A DNA stretch of 64,000 bases from positions 232,676-296,675 of the forward strand of contig WGMR01000003.1 in NCBI GenBank assembly GCA_016124955.1, in the 5' to 3' direction. The stretch is from Alphaproteobacteria bacterium. GTDB taxonomy: Bacteria; Pseudomonadota; Alphaproteobacteria; UBA9219; RFNS01. The notes beneath the pieces are model-generated. The model was not told the DNA's origin, ran no database searches, and saw only the letters and a program-made list of their open reading frames with translations. The translations under genes were made by a program, and so were the position numbers. Below, piece by piece: positions 63,378 to 64,000 of this stretch (position 1 is its first letter; every line of letters starts with the position of its first letter).

Positions 63378-63659
63378 TAGTGAACTTTTTTGAGAAGGGA
63401 TGCACAGACGGCAACTGCCGGCATCCGCGCCTTCGGGCGCGTGCGTGCTGGTCGGATATCTCGGACCTTAAGCCGGACTCAAGTCCGGTATCACGGTCAG
63501 TTGTTTTCTAAGCATCCTGTTAAGTTAAGTTCGATACGCCCTGTTTTCTTTGAGAAATCAGGGGGAACAGGGGACAGTATCAACCCTCGACAGGAGCTGC
63601 ATAGTGTACAGGCAGCTGACTGTAATAGACGACGAAACTTCGGTTTCGTTCTCTAAATT
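63378..63659 (+). other. 16S rRNA leader with several hairpins
   Basis: Between boxA and 16S are three clear stems: CGCGCC-TTCG-GGCGCG (63426-63441), CCGGAC-TCAA-GTCCGG (63473-63488) and ACGAAAC-TTCG-GTTTCGT (63632-63649). The last is close to the 16S 5' end. Such stems fit the processed leader of an rRNA transcript. No gene is apparent. Confidence 0.65.

Positions 63660-64000
<341 letters not shown>

Overview
The window is about 64 kb of roughly 58-60% G+C DNA (estimated by eye) from an alphaproteobacterium, probably a Rhodospirillales-like or neighbouring uncultured lineage. The evidence is the 5' end of an alphaproteobacterial-type 16S rRNA gene at the right edge, genes of families centred on this class (a DUF1013/TrcR-like regulator, DUF2336, DUF1192, a DUF6898-like protein, two YdcH/DUF465 proteins), and a tig-clpP-clpX-lon block plus an mdh-sucCD-sucAB...lpd-xerC-transaldolase-priA block. 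I see no phage, transposon, CRISPR array or plasmid functions. Finer taxonomy would need a 16S or marker-gene search.

Layout. 1-6.1 kb: proteostasis genes on the minus strand (tig, clpP, clpX, start of lon), interrupted by an oppositely oriented PIG-L deacetylase. 6.2-10.5 kb: tRNA-Leu, nnr, tRNA-His, a candidate small RNA and glnA. 10.5-17.1 kb: repair and recombination (mfd, recG) with sdhE and a Fur-box-like palindrome. 17.1-18.5 kb: a [2Fe-2S] ferredoxin beside a type-2 ferredoxin-NADP reductase. 18.7-22.5 kb: small conserved proteins, a membrane protein, a Crp/Fnr regulator preceded by a CRP-type palindrome, and a DUF2336 protein. 22.6-37.2 kb: TCA-cycle genes mdh, sucC, sucD, sucA, sucB and lpd, split by an orphan gene after sucD and by a 5-kb insert before lpd. 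That insert holds membrane proteins, a CYTH gene broken by an amber codon, a deaminase-fold protein, a LOG protein and a purine phosphoribosyltransferase. 37.2-41.1 kb: xerC, transaldolase, priA. 41.2-45.8 kb: a LOV-domain hybrid histidine kinase followed by a HAMP/coiled-coil membrane protein. 45.8-51.7 kb: bdhA, purK, purE, a degenerate GGDEF protein and two tandem MFS transporters. 51.5-53.4 kb: a phosphofructokinase flanked by two YdcH paralogues. 53.4-62.9 kb: acetoacetyl-CoA synthetase, TrcR-like regulator, quinone oxidoreductase, bioA, fumC, panC and small genes. 62.9-64 kb: an rRNA leader with boxA and the start of 16S.

How the genes fit together. The core is aerobic central metabolism: mdh, fumC, 2-oxoglutarate dehydrogenase and succinyl-CoA synthetase, with sdhE for succinate dehydrogenase flavinylation and glnA for ammonia assimilation. 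3-Hydroxybutyrate dehydrogenase and acetoacetyl-CoA synthetase together would feed ketone bodies or PHB breakdown products into acetyl-CoA. The most unusual items are the structured small-RNA candidate between tRNA-His and glnA, the LOV hybrid kinase, the amber-interrupted CYTH gene, and the insert of nucleotide-handling enzymes between sucB and lpd.
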